Positions 55,782 through 64,000 of a stretch of 64,000 bases of DNA are shown in pieces. Position numbers and translations under genes: made by a program. Position 1 is the stretch's first letter. The number at the start of each line of letters is the position of its first letter. The notes under the pieces are model-generated. The model ran no database searches. It worked only from the letters and a program-made list of their open reading frames with translations, and had not been told where the DNA came from. This DNA comes from Pararhizobium mangrovi (lineage in GTDB: Bacteria > Pseudomonadota > Alphaproteobacteria > Rhizobiales > Rhizobiaceae), in NCBI RefSeq assembly GCF_006516965.1, contig NZ_VHLH01000001.1, positions 1-64,000 of the forward strand, in the 5' to 3' direction.

Positions 55782-56690
55782 ATGAAGGCAGTCTCCAAGC
55801 TTCTCGCCGCCGGCCTGCTGCTTGCGACCGCGAGCGGTGCGCACGCGTTCTCGCTGTCGTCGTTGACCGGCCATGGCCAAAATGCCGACGCACGCGGGGA
55901 GAACGGGCAACCGGTGCTGATGGCGCAGTCCAGCGACGATTCGGTCGAGACGGGCCAGCTCTCCGAGCAGGTACGCAAGCTGACCGGCAAGGTCGAGGAC
56001 CTGAACTACCAGCTTCTGCAGATGCAGGAGCAGATGCGCCAGATGCAGAAGGACTACGAGTTCCGCTTCCAGCAGCTCGAAGGCGGATCGGCTTCCGGCG
56101 GTCAGCCGCAACAAAGTGGCGACGCCGGCAAAAGTGCGACCGGCGGCCAGAAGCGCAAGCAGGGCGGTGACCAAGCTTCGGCGAACGATGCGTCGGACGG
56201 TGCCGCCCCGTCTTCGCTCGGCACGATGACCGTCGACGAGAACGGCAACCCTGTCGGCGGATCGGTCTCCGATCCGGGTGCCAACGCCAGCGGCCCGGAC
56301 GATTCGGCTTCGCCGAAGGCGATCTACGATCAGGCCTACAACCAGGTTCTGGACGGCCAGTACGAGGCGGCCGAAAAGGGCTTCCGCGACTATCTGGATA
56401 TCTATCCCGACGGCCCGCAGGCCGGCGACGCCACCTACTGGCTGGGCGAAAGCGCGTTCGCACAGGGGCAGTTCGAGGACGCGGCGCGCTCCTTCCTCGA
56501 TGCGCACAAGAAGTACCCGGACTCCAAGAAGGCGCCTGAAGCGCTTTTGAAGCTCGGCATGTCCCTTGCCGCACTCAAGAACACCGATACGGCCTGCGCC
56601 ACGTTTCGCGAAGTCGGCAAGCGTTATCCGAACGCTCCCGGTTCGGTGACGAAGAAGGTGAAGAGCGAGGAAAAGCGCGCCGGCTGCTGA
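55782..56690 (+). CDS. cpoB: Tol-Pal cell-division coordinator CpoB (YbgF)
   Basis: 302 residues from the ATG at 55782 (GAAGGA upstream). A signal peptide ends at AHAF. A coiled-coil trimerisation segment (LSEQVRKLTGKVEDLNYQLL) and a low-complexity linker lead to tetratricopeptide repeats (YEAAEKGFRDYLDIYPDGPQ, GDATYWLGESAFAQGQFEDA, LKLGMSLAALKNTDTACATF). CpoB coordinates Tol function with peptidoglycan synthesis during division. The last base of its stop is the first base of the tilS ATG. Confidence 0.92.
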   Translation: MKAVSKLLAAGLLLATASGAHAFSLSSLTGHGQNADARGENGQPVLMAQSSDDSVETGQLSEQVRKLTGKVEDLNYQLLQMQEQMRQMQKDYEFRFQQLEGGSASGGQPQQSGDAGKSATGGQKRKQGGDQASANDASDGAAPSSLGTMTVDENGNPVGGSVSDPGANASGPDDSASPKAIYDQAYNQVLDGQYEAAEKGFRDYLDIYPDGPQAGDATYWLGESAFAQGQFEDAARSFLDAHKKYPDSKKAPEALLKLGMSLAALKNTDTACATFREVGKRYPNAPGSVTKKVKSEEKRAGC

Positions 56691-58003
56691 TGGCCGGTTC
56701 GCTCGAGCACGCGGCGAGCGCGTTTCTCGCCTCGCTCGACCGGGCGGGGCCGCTCGTCGTCGCCGTTTCGGGCGGCGGCGATTCCATGGCGCTGCTCGCG
56801 TCACTCGACGAAGCGAACCGAACGCTCGGCGCCCCCCGCCGGCTCATTGCCGCGACGGTCGATCACGGCCTGCGTGCCGGCTCCGCCGCCGAGGCGGAGA
56901 TGGTGGCCGGGTTCTGTGCGACGCGGGGACTTTGCCACCGCATCCTGCGCTGGGAAGGCGAAAAGCCGCAGAGCGGCCTTCAGGCGAAAGCACGTCTCGC
57001 ACGATACGATCTTCTGGCAGGCTGTGCCGAGCGCGAAGGTGCGATCGCCATCGTTACGGCGCACACCTTCGACGACCAGGTCGAGACCGTGGCGATGCGC
57101 TCACGGCGTTCGACGACGGCCGGCGGCAGCGCGCCGGGCCTTGCCGGCATGGCGACGGCGACGCTCTTTCGCCGCCGCCACTGGATCCTGCGGCCCTTTC
57201 TGACGCTTCGCCGTGCCGACCTCCGGCATTGGCTGGAAGAGGCGTCGGTCGGCTGGATCGACGATCCGAGCAACGAGGACCGGCGGTTCGAGCGGGTACG
57301 CACGCGCAGCGAAACGCAGGGCATTTCGGCCGCATCGATCGAAAATCATCGAAGCGCGCGGGTGGAACGGGCAGCACGGCTCGCGGCGATCATCGGGGAA
57401 CGGGTACGCCTGCATTCCGGCGTCGCGCTTTCGTTCGCCTGGTCCGGCGAGGACCACCGGGATATGGAGGAGCTGATCGGCGTTCTCGCGCCGCTCGTTG
57501 GCGGGAAGGCATATGCAGCCGGGGCCGTGCCCACGGCACGTGCGAGCGCGCTTCTTCAAGCAGGCGGCGGGAACGCGCGGGCGACCGTCGCACGGGTTCT
57601 TCTTCATCGCCGTGCTGGACGCGTCTACCTTCACCGGGAGCGCCGCGGGCTTGATGCGGTTCGGCTTGCGGCGGGTGCCGAGACGGTGATCGACGGGCGC
57701 TATCGGGTGCGCAATGCTTCGTCCGATACGGCCCTCATCGATTTCGGCGCTCCGGGCGAAACGCCGGCGGGCGACCTTCCGCCGATCATCGCGAAGGCAG
57801 CCTTTGCGGCGGAGCCTTATCTTGATGGCCGGTCGCTTGCGGTACGGTGCGCAGGAGAGCGCGGCATGGTTACCGTCGAGCGTCATCTCGCGCCGCATGA
57901 CGTTTTTCTGCCGCTCTTCGACCTCAGGATAGCAGATGCATGTGCTTTCTTGTTCGGCATTCGGCCCTATCCGGCGCCGCCCTCGCAATTAGGCATCCTG
58001 TGA
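56690..58003 (+). CDS. tilS: tRNA(Ile)-lysidine synthase TilS
   Basis: 437 residues. The PP-loop VVAVSGGGDSMALLAS is near residue 20-35, RRLIAATVDHGLRAGSAAEA carries the conserved DHGLR, and ARYDLL and AHTFDDQVETVAMR follow. It attaches lysine to C34 of the AUA-reading tRNA-Ile using ATP, changing codon and amino-acid identity, and is essential. The C-terminal 200 residues are divergent, as usual in the order. Translation is coupled to cpoB by TGATG. Confidence 0.93.
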   Translation: MAGSLEHAASAFLASLDRAGPLVVAVSGGGDSMALLASLDEANRTLGAPRRLIAATVDHGLRAGSAAEAEMVAGFCATRGLCHRILRWEGEKPQSGLQAKARLARYDLLAGCAEREGAIAIVTAHTFDDQVETVAMRSRRSTTAGGSAPGLAGMATATLFRRRHWILRPFLTLRRADLRHWLEEASVGWIDDPSNEDRRFERVRTRSETQGISAASIENHRSARVERAARLAAIIGERVRLHSGVALSFAWSGEDHRDMEELIGVLAPLVGGKAYAAGAVPTARASALLQAGGGNARATVARVLLHRRAGRVYLHRERRGLDAVRLAAGAETVIDGRYRVRNASSDTALIDFGAPGETPAGDLPPIIAKAAFAAEPYLDGRSLAVRCAGERGMVTVERHLAPHDVFLPLFDLRIADACAFLFGIRPYPAPPSQLGIL

Positions 58004-58114
58004 AATTCTCGGCGCTTCCGCCCGCTCGCCTTGGCAACGGCGCGCTCAAAACCTATGTTGACCGACAAATGCGTCTGGCCCCTTGACGGTCGACGGCAGG
58101 CTTCGGGGAGTTCC

Positions 58115-60055
<1,941 letters not shown>

Positions 60056-60094
60056 GCGTTTACCTGACGTTTTCGTCCGGCGTTTTATATGCTG

Positions 60095-60130
60095 AAAGGG
60101 CCGCTTCCTTAAGCGGCCCTTTCCATTTTT
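60095..60130 (+). terminator. intrinsic terminator after ftsH
   Basis: AAAGGGCCGCTT (60095-60106), a CCTT loop, and AAGCGGCCCTTT (60111-60122) form a perfect 12-base stem followed by CCATTTTT. It separates ftsH from glmM. Confidence 0.88.
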
Positions 60131-60226
60131 GCGACATGCTGTAACCGTTTCTGACGGAGCCCGGCCTGTATTCCACGCCGGCTTTGATCTAGTTTCGGTA
60201 CCGGAGAGGATCGGGGACACGCGAAC

Positions 60227-61576
60227 ATGACACGGCGCTATTTCGGAACGGACGGCATTCGGGGACAATCCAACCGCTTCCCGATGACACCGGATCTCGC
60301 AATGCGGGTGGGGATTGCCGTCGGCACCATCTTCCGGCGCGGGGACCATCGCCACCGCGTGGTCATCGGCAAGGACACGCGCCTTTCCGGCTACATGCTG
60401 GAAAACGCGATGGTCGCGGGCTTCACGGCCGCTGGCGTCGACGCCTTCATCCTCGGCCCGATGCCGACACCGGCCGTCGCCATGCTGACGCGCTCGCTGC
60501 GCGCGGATATCGGCGTGATGATCTCCGCTTCGCACAATCCGTTCGAGGACAACGGCATCAAGCTGTTCGGCCCGGACGGCTTCAAGCTTTCCGACGATCT
60601 CGAAAGCGAGATCGAGCGGCTGATCGACCAGGACATTCCCGCCCAGCTCGTCGCTTCGGACAAGATTGGCCGCGCGACGCGCATCGACGGCGTGCAGGAC
60701 CGCTACATCGAGTTCGCCAAGCGCACCATGCAGAAGGACCTTTCGCTCGCCGGGCTCCGGGTGGTCGTGGATACGGCGAACGGCGCGGCCTACCGCGTCG
60801 CGCCGAAGGCGCTCTGGGAACTCGGTGCGGAAGTGTTTTCGATCGGCAACGAGCCGAACGGCATGAACATCAACCTCAATTGCGGTTCCATGCACCCCGA
60901 AGCGCTCGCCCGGAAGGTGCACGAGGTGCGCGCCGACATCGGCATCGCGCTCGACGGGGATGCCGACCGCGTGGTGATCGTCGACGAGACCGGAACCGTC
61001 GTCGACGGCGACCAGCTGATGGCCGTCATCGCGGAATCCTGGGCGGCCGACCAGTTGCTGCGCGGGGAGGGGATCGTCGCGACCGTGATGTCGAATCTCG
61101 GGCTGGAGCGTTTTCTGGCCGGGAAGGGGCTGTCGCTCGCGCGCACCCGCGTCGGCGACCGCTACGTCGTCGATCACATGCGCCAGAACGACTTCAACGT
61201 CGGCGGCGAGCAGTCGGGCCACATCGTGCTTTCCGACTTCGCGACGACCGGCGACGGTCTGGTGGCGGCGCTGCAGGTGCTTTCCCGGGTCAAGCGGATG
61301 GACCGGCCGGTCAGCGAGGTCTGTCGCCGTTTCGAGCCCGTGCCGCAGATCCTGCGCAACGTTCGGACCACCGGCAAGCCGCTCGAGAACGCCGGCGTGA
61401 AGGCGGCGATCGCCGATGCGGAAAGCGATCTGGCAGCGAACGGTCGTCTCGTCATCCGTCCTTCCGGGACCGAACCGCTGATCCGCGTCATGGCGGAAGG
61501 CGACGACGAGGCGCAGCTCAATCGCATCGTCGAGGGCCTCGTCGCCGTCATCGGCGGTGTTCGGGAAGCCGCCTGA
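60227..61576 (+). CDS. glmM: phosphoglucosamine mutase GlmM
   Basis: 449 residues. [20 protein letters not shown] is the GlmM start. The phosphoserine loop [20 protein letters not shown] is near residue 100, metal binding is [14 protein letters not shown], and [20 protein letters not shown] and [15 protein letters not shown] complete the set. It converts glucosamine-6-phosphate to glucosamine-1-phosphate for peptidoglycan and LPS precursors. Position after ftsH is conserved in the order. Confidence 0.96.
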   Translation: MTRRYFGTDGIRGQSNRFPMTPDLAMRVGIAVGTIFRRGDHRHRVVIGKDTRLSGYMLENAMVAGFTAAGVDAFILGPMPTPAVAMLTRSLRADIGVMISASHNPFEDNGIKLFGPDGFKLSDDLESEIERLIDQDIPAQLVASDKIGRATRIDGVQDRYIEFAKRTMQKDLSLAGLRVVVDTANGAAYRVAPKALWELGAEVFSIGNEPNGMNINLNCGSMHPEALARKVHEVRADIGIALDGDADRVVIVDETGTVVDGDQLMAVIAESWAADQLLRGEGIVATVMSNLGLERFLAGKGLSLARTRVGDRYVVDHMRQNDFNVGGEQSGHIVLSDFATTGDGLVAALQVLSRVKRMDRPVSEVCRRFEPVPQILRNVRTTGKPLENAGVKAAIADAESDLAANGRLVIRPSGTEPLIRVMAEGDDEAQLNRIVEGLVAVIGGVREAA

Positions 61577-61901
61577 GACCGAAAGCCAGGACGGCGATCA
61601 TCCGGGGCGGCGATGCGGTTCTCTTACGTTACCCGCATGGAACCGCGGAGTTCGTACAGTCCGCTCTGGGCATCAATTCCCGTGCGTGCCGTGAAGCGCC
61701 GGCTTCCTGCGTTTGGAGGCCACTTATTCGTTCTTTCGCGTGCATTCACAGGCGTGAATACAACCCGTCTGCTGCCGTCGGTTGAGAAAAGCGGCGTTCG
61801 TTTTCGTGGTTAAGCACCTTTTAAATCTTTAGGGTCATTTTTCCCCTCGTACCATTCATGCCGCACAAGGGCGTGCGGATTCGATACCGGGGGATTGATC
61901 C
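61577..61901. other. intergenic between glmM and the first omp gene
   Basis: About 325 bases without a supported gene. Short frames lack ribosome sites. It contains the CtrA-like box at 61810-61825 and a GGGGGA ribosome site shortly before the TTG start of the next gene. Confidence 0.5.
61810..61825 (+). promoter_or_regulatory. CtrA-like box upstream of omp gene 1
   Basis: TTAA-GCACCTT-TTAAA matches the CtrA consensus TTAA-N7-TTAAC except at the last base. It ends 76 bases before the TTG start of the beta-barrel gene. A second box of the same form precedes the next omp gene. Confidence 0.5.
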
Positions 61902-62753
61902 TTGAAAACACTCGCCATTGCTTTCGGCCTGGCCCTCCTGTCCGCTGCGGGCAGTGCGGGTGCAGCCGACCTCTACCAGCCCGAGCCTGCGCCGCAGCCC
62001 GAGCCGATCGTCCAACCCGTCGCCGCCAGCGGCTGGTATCTGCGAGGCGATGTCGGCTACGCGTTCGGACACAGCCGCGGCGGTTATTACTTTCCGGACG
62101 GCAACTACAAGGAATTCGACCACACGAAGCTGGACGATAGCTGGTTCGGCGGCGCCGGCATCGGCTATCAGGTAACCAAGCACTTTCGGGTGGACTTCAC
62201 CGGGGACTACGGCTCCGGCGCGGATTTCAAGGGTCATTCGGAGTGCGGCGACAGCAGCTGCTATTCCAACGACACCTCTTCGGCGCACATGCTGAGCCTG
62301 CTCGCCAACGCCTATGTCGATCTCGGGACCTATTACGGCATCACGCCTTATGTCGGCGCCGGTATCGGCGGCACGCACATCGATTTCGGCAAGTTCACCA
62401 GTTCCACCCATTGCGGCGGCAGCGCCTGCGGCGGCGCATACGACCTTTCCTTCGATTACGACGGCAAGTCCGACTGGCGCTTCACCTATGCGCTCATGGC
62501 CGGTGCGTCGGTGGACCTGACGTGCAACCTGAAGTTCGACACGAGCTATCGCTATCGTCATGTTTCCGGTGGCGGGATGTCGGAGAACATCGTGGCGTCG
62601 GACGCGTATGCCAACCCGTATGGCCGCTCTTACGACAAGGGCATCGACCTGCACGACGTGCGTGCCGGTCTGCGCTACACCTTCGGTGGCTGCGCGCAGC
62701 CTGCGCCGGTCTACGCGACCTACGAGCAGCCGTCCGAACCGGTCTACAAGTAG
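61902..62753 (+). CDS. outer-membrane beta-barrel protein, Omp25/31-like
   Basis: 283 residues. A Sec signal peptide ends GAGAAD. A short Pro-rich segment (QPEPAPQPEPIVQP) leads into GWYLRGDVGYAFGHSRGGYY, and alternating strands continue to RAGLRYTFGGC. FGGAGIGYQVTKHFRVDFTG and YYGITPYVGAGIGGTHIDFG are typical of the eight-stranded OmpA-like or Omp25/31 barrels of the order. Four cysteines in two extracellular loops (SECGDSSCYS and HCGGSACGG) may form disulfides, which is less common. The start is TTG at 61902 with GGGGGA upstream. Confidence 0.85.
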   Translation: MKTLAIAFGLALLSAAGSAGAADLYQPEPAPQPEPIVQPVAASGWYLRGDVGYAFGHSRGGYYFPDGNYKEFDHTKLDDSWFGGAGIGYQVTKHFRVDFTGDYGSGADFKGHSECGDSSCYSNDTSSAHMLSLLANAYVDLGTYYGITPYVGAGIGGTHIDFGKFTSSTHCGGSACGGAYDLSFDYDGKSDWRFTYALMAGASVDLTCNLKFDTSYRYRHVSGGGMSENIVASDAYANPYGRSYDKGIDLHDVRAGLRYTFGGCAQPAPVYATYEQPSEPVYK

Positions 62754-62777
62754 GCCCGTACCCGAACGATACGCATG

Positions 62778-62811
62778 AAAAAGGCCGCCCGGTTCGCCGG
62801 GCGGCCTTTTT
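62778..62811 (+). terminator. intrinsic terminator after omp gene 1
   Basis: AGGCCGCCCGG (62782-62792), TTCG tetraloop, and CCGGGCGGCCT (62797-62807), preceded by A-rich and followed by T-rich sequence. The perfect 11-base stem with flanking A4 and T5 works in both directions. Confidence 0.92.
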
Positions 62812-62865
62812 CGTTCTGCTCCCCGCGAACGCGAAACATGGTGAAGGGTCGGTTAAGCGGCATGC

Positions 62866-62881
62866 TTAACCGCGGCTTAAC
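62866..62881 (+). promoter_or_regulatory. CtrA box upstream of omp gene 2
   Basis: TTAA-CCGCGGC-TTAAC is an exact match to TTAA-N7-TTAAC, 75 bases before the ATG of the second beta-barrel gene. A further TTAA half-site lies just upstream (62853-62856). Confidence 0.6.
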
Positions 62882-62956
62882 CGCTCTTCGCCTAGAGTTC
62901 GGCGCAGTGAGCGGCCGGAGGGTCTCGGCCGCACGTTGCCTTGGGGGCCCAAGTCC

Positions 62957-63610
62957 ATGTCGTCCATGCCGAACCGTATCAAAGCACTCCTCCTCGCGGC
63001 CGCCGGATGTGCGGCACTTGCCGCGCCCGCGGCTGCTGCCGATCTCGACAGCGTGCTGCTCGAAGCGCCCGAACTGCCCGAAACACGCCCGGTCGAAGTG
63101 GGGACCGGGTGGTATCTGCGCGGCGATGTCGGCTATTCGCTCGACACGAACAACGTCGATTCGGACTGGGGCGGCACGGCCGGCTTCGGCTACCATTTCA
63201 ACGACTATCTGCGTTCGGACCTGACCGTGGAATACAACCAGGGCTCTTCGAGCGACGCGATCGACCAGGACTTCAATTCCTGGGGCTTTCTGCTGAACGG
63301 CTATGTCGACCTCGGCACCTATATGGGCGTGACGCCCTATGTCGGCGGCGGTGTGGGTACCGTGAACGTCCACTGGAAAGGTGTCGACGAGCCGGACGAC
63401 ATCGAGACCCGGGACGACGACTGGCGTTTCGCCTATCAGCTTTCGGCTGGCCTCGCCTATGCCGTCACGGACAATCTGAAGCTTACGGTCGGATACCGCT
63501 ATCTCAATGTCGACGGCGGCGAACGCTATCAGATCGGCGACGAGAAGTACGACGACGACGGCTACACGAAGAGCGAGATCCGGGGCGGACTACTCTACGA
63601 CATCTGGTAG
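62957..63610 (+). CDS. outer-membrane beta-barrel protein
   Basis: 217 residues from the ATG at 62957. A signal peptide ends AAAAD. GWYLRGDVGYSLDTNNVDSD parallels the start of the barrel in the preceding gene, and WGFLLNGYVDLGTYMGVTPY plus VGGGVGTVNV and LKLTVGYRYLNVDGGERYQI show alternating strands to a C-terminal Trp, the usual barrel end. It is a paralogue of the protein at 61902 but shorter and acidic in its loops (DEPDDIETRDDD). No cysteine loops are present. Confidence 0.85.
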   Translation: MSSMPNRIKALLLAAAGCAALAAPAAAADLDSVLLEAPELPETRPVEVGTGWYLRGDVGYSLDTNNVDSDWGGTAGFGYHFNDYLRSDLTVEYNQGSSSDAIDQDFNSWGFLLNGYVDLGTYMGVTPYVGGGVGTVNVHWKGVDEPDDIETRDDDWRFAYQLSAGLAYAVTDNLKLTVGYRYLNVDGGERYQIGDEKYDDDGYTKSEIRGGLLYDIW

Positions 63611-63636
63611 GCGTGGAACGCATCGCACGGTGAAAA

Positions 63637-63662
63637 AAAGGGCGGCTGAAAAGCCGCCCTTT
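63637..63662. terminator. bidirectional intrinsic terminator
   Basis: AAAGGGCGGCT (63637-63647), GAAA loop, AGCCGCCCTTT (63652-63662). It lies between convergent genes (omp gene 2 and the RcnB-like gene) with A- and T-rich flanks. Confidence 0.85.
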
Positions 63663-63686
63663 GCGTATCTGCGTTTCCGGATCGGT

Positions 63687-63992
63687 TCAGCGCGGCGTCG
63701 CCGTTGCGATGATGCGTCCCGTGTGCCGGTTGATCAGCAGGTATTGATCGTCCGCCCGTACCCAGACCCGCCCGGCACCCGGCGCGCGAAGCCGGTGCGT
63801 GCGGTATTCGACCACGCGGCCGCGATCGCGATGCGGCAGCACGACGCCCGTGCGCCAGTGATTATGATGCGGCGCATGCTGGCGAACGATCACCTTCTTG
63901 TGGATCACGGTCGTGGTGTGGTGGCTCTGCGCGAACGCGGCTGCCGGCATCAGCATGGCGACGGCGGAAAGGGCGAGGGCGAGGCGTTTCAT
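63687..63992 (-). CDS. RcnB-like periplasmic protein
   Basis: 101 residues. A signal peptide (ending AAAFAQ) precedes a His-rich region (SHHTTTVIHKKVIVRQHAPH) and the RcnB domain YRTHRLRAPGAGRVWVRADD with QYLLINRHTGRII. RcnB in enteric bacteria is a periplasmic protein influencing nickel/cobalt efflux, and the His-rich part here could bind metal. The RcnB homology covers only the core. It converges on the omp gene and probably starts at 63992, 8 bases from the window edge. Confidence 0.85.
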   Translation of the reverse strand: MKRLALALSAVAMLMPAAAFAQSHHTTTVIHKKVIVRQHAPHHNHWRTGVVLPHRDRGRVVEYRTHRLRAPGAGRVWVRADDQYLLINRHTGRIIATATPR

Positions 63993-64000
63993 GGCATTTT

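Overview
The window is chromosomal DNA from a high-GC alphaproteobacterium, most likely order Hyphomicrobiales (Rhizobiales). The evidence is the gene order yebC-ruvCAB-ybgC-tolQRAB-pal-cpoB-tilS-ftsH-glmM, a complete Cpa/Tad pilus locus, an sqdBDC sulfolipid operon, Omp25/31-type beta-barrels, CtrA-like TTAA-N7-TTAA boxes and RIME-like intergenic palindromes. The family within the order cannot be fixed from the sequence.

Layout. 1-3031: a visibly AT-richer minus-strand surface-polysaccharide operon (coiled-coil protein, GT4 glycosyltransferase, SAM methyltransferase with an unassigned C-terminal half). 3032-4500: debris including a decayed IS3-family transposase, ending at the 3' end of tRNA-Ser(GGA), so 1-4500 looks like a tRNA-anchored accessory segment. 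4935-5941: small membrane protein and msrA. 6125-13609: nucleoside uptake and salvage operon (BMP-type binding protein, ABC ATPase, two permeases, cytidine deaminase, purine nucleoside phosphorylase, thymidine phosphorylase). It converges on a second salvage operon, deoB-add-upp (16625-13725). Together these import nucleosides, deaminate and cleave them, move the phosphate on the pentose, and recover uracil.

16716-28408: Tad/Cpa pilus locus. TadE- and TadG-like pseudopilins and a stand-alone secretin N-domain protein are on the minus strand. The prepilin peptidase cpaA and cpaBCDEF-tadB-tadC are on the plus strand, and tadD converges from the right. No Flp major pilin gene is visible. 28600-35286: M17 aminopeptidase, NlpC/P60 protein, an operon of a fused peptide-ABC ATPase, a Nudix hydrolase and a 2-hydroxyacid dehydrogenase, and a cation/Ca exchanger. 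35287-36402: IS701-family remnant and a second cytidine-deaminase-like gene. 36505-39052: 6S RNA, 5-formyl-THF cyclo-ligase, YmdB-like phosphodiesterase and a TerC protein.

39991-61576 is the conserved yebC-ruv-tol-ftsH-glmM backbone. It is interrupted by an LLM flavin oxidoreductase (between yebC and ruvC), a vapBC toxin-antitoxin pair (between ruvC and ruvA) and an sqdBDC plus DUF2254 block (between ruvB and ybgC). The window ends with two outer-membrane beta-barrel genes, each preceded by a CtrA-like box, and an RcnB-like periplasmic protein. The least explained items are the C-terminal domain of the first methyltransferase, the TA module inside the ruv operon, the missing Flp pilin and the paired TTAA-type regulatory motifs. 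I did not find a clearly new defence or mobile system.
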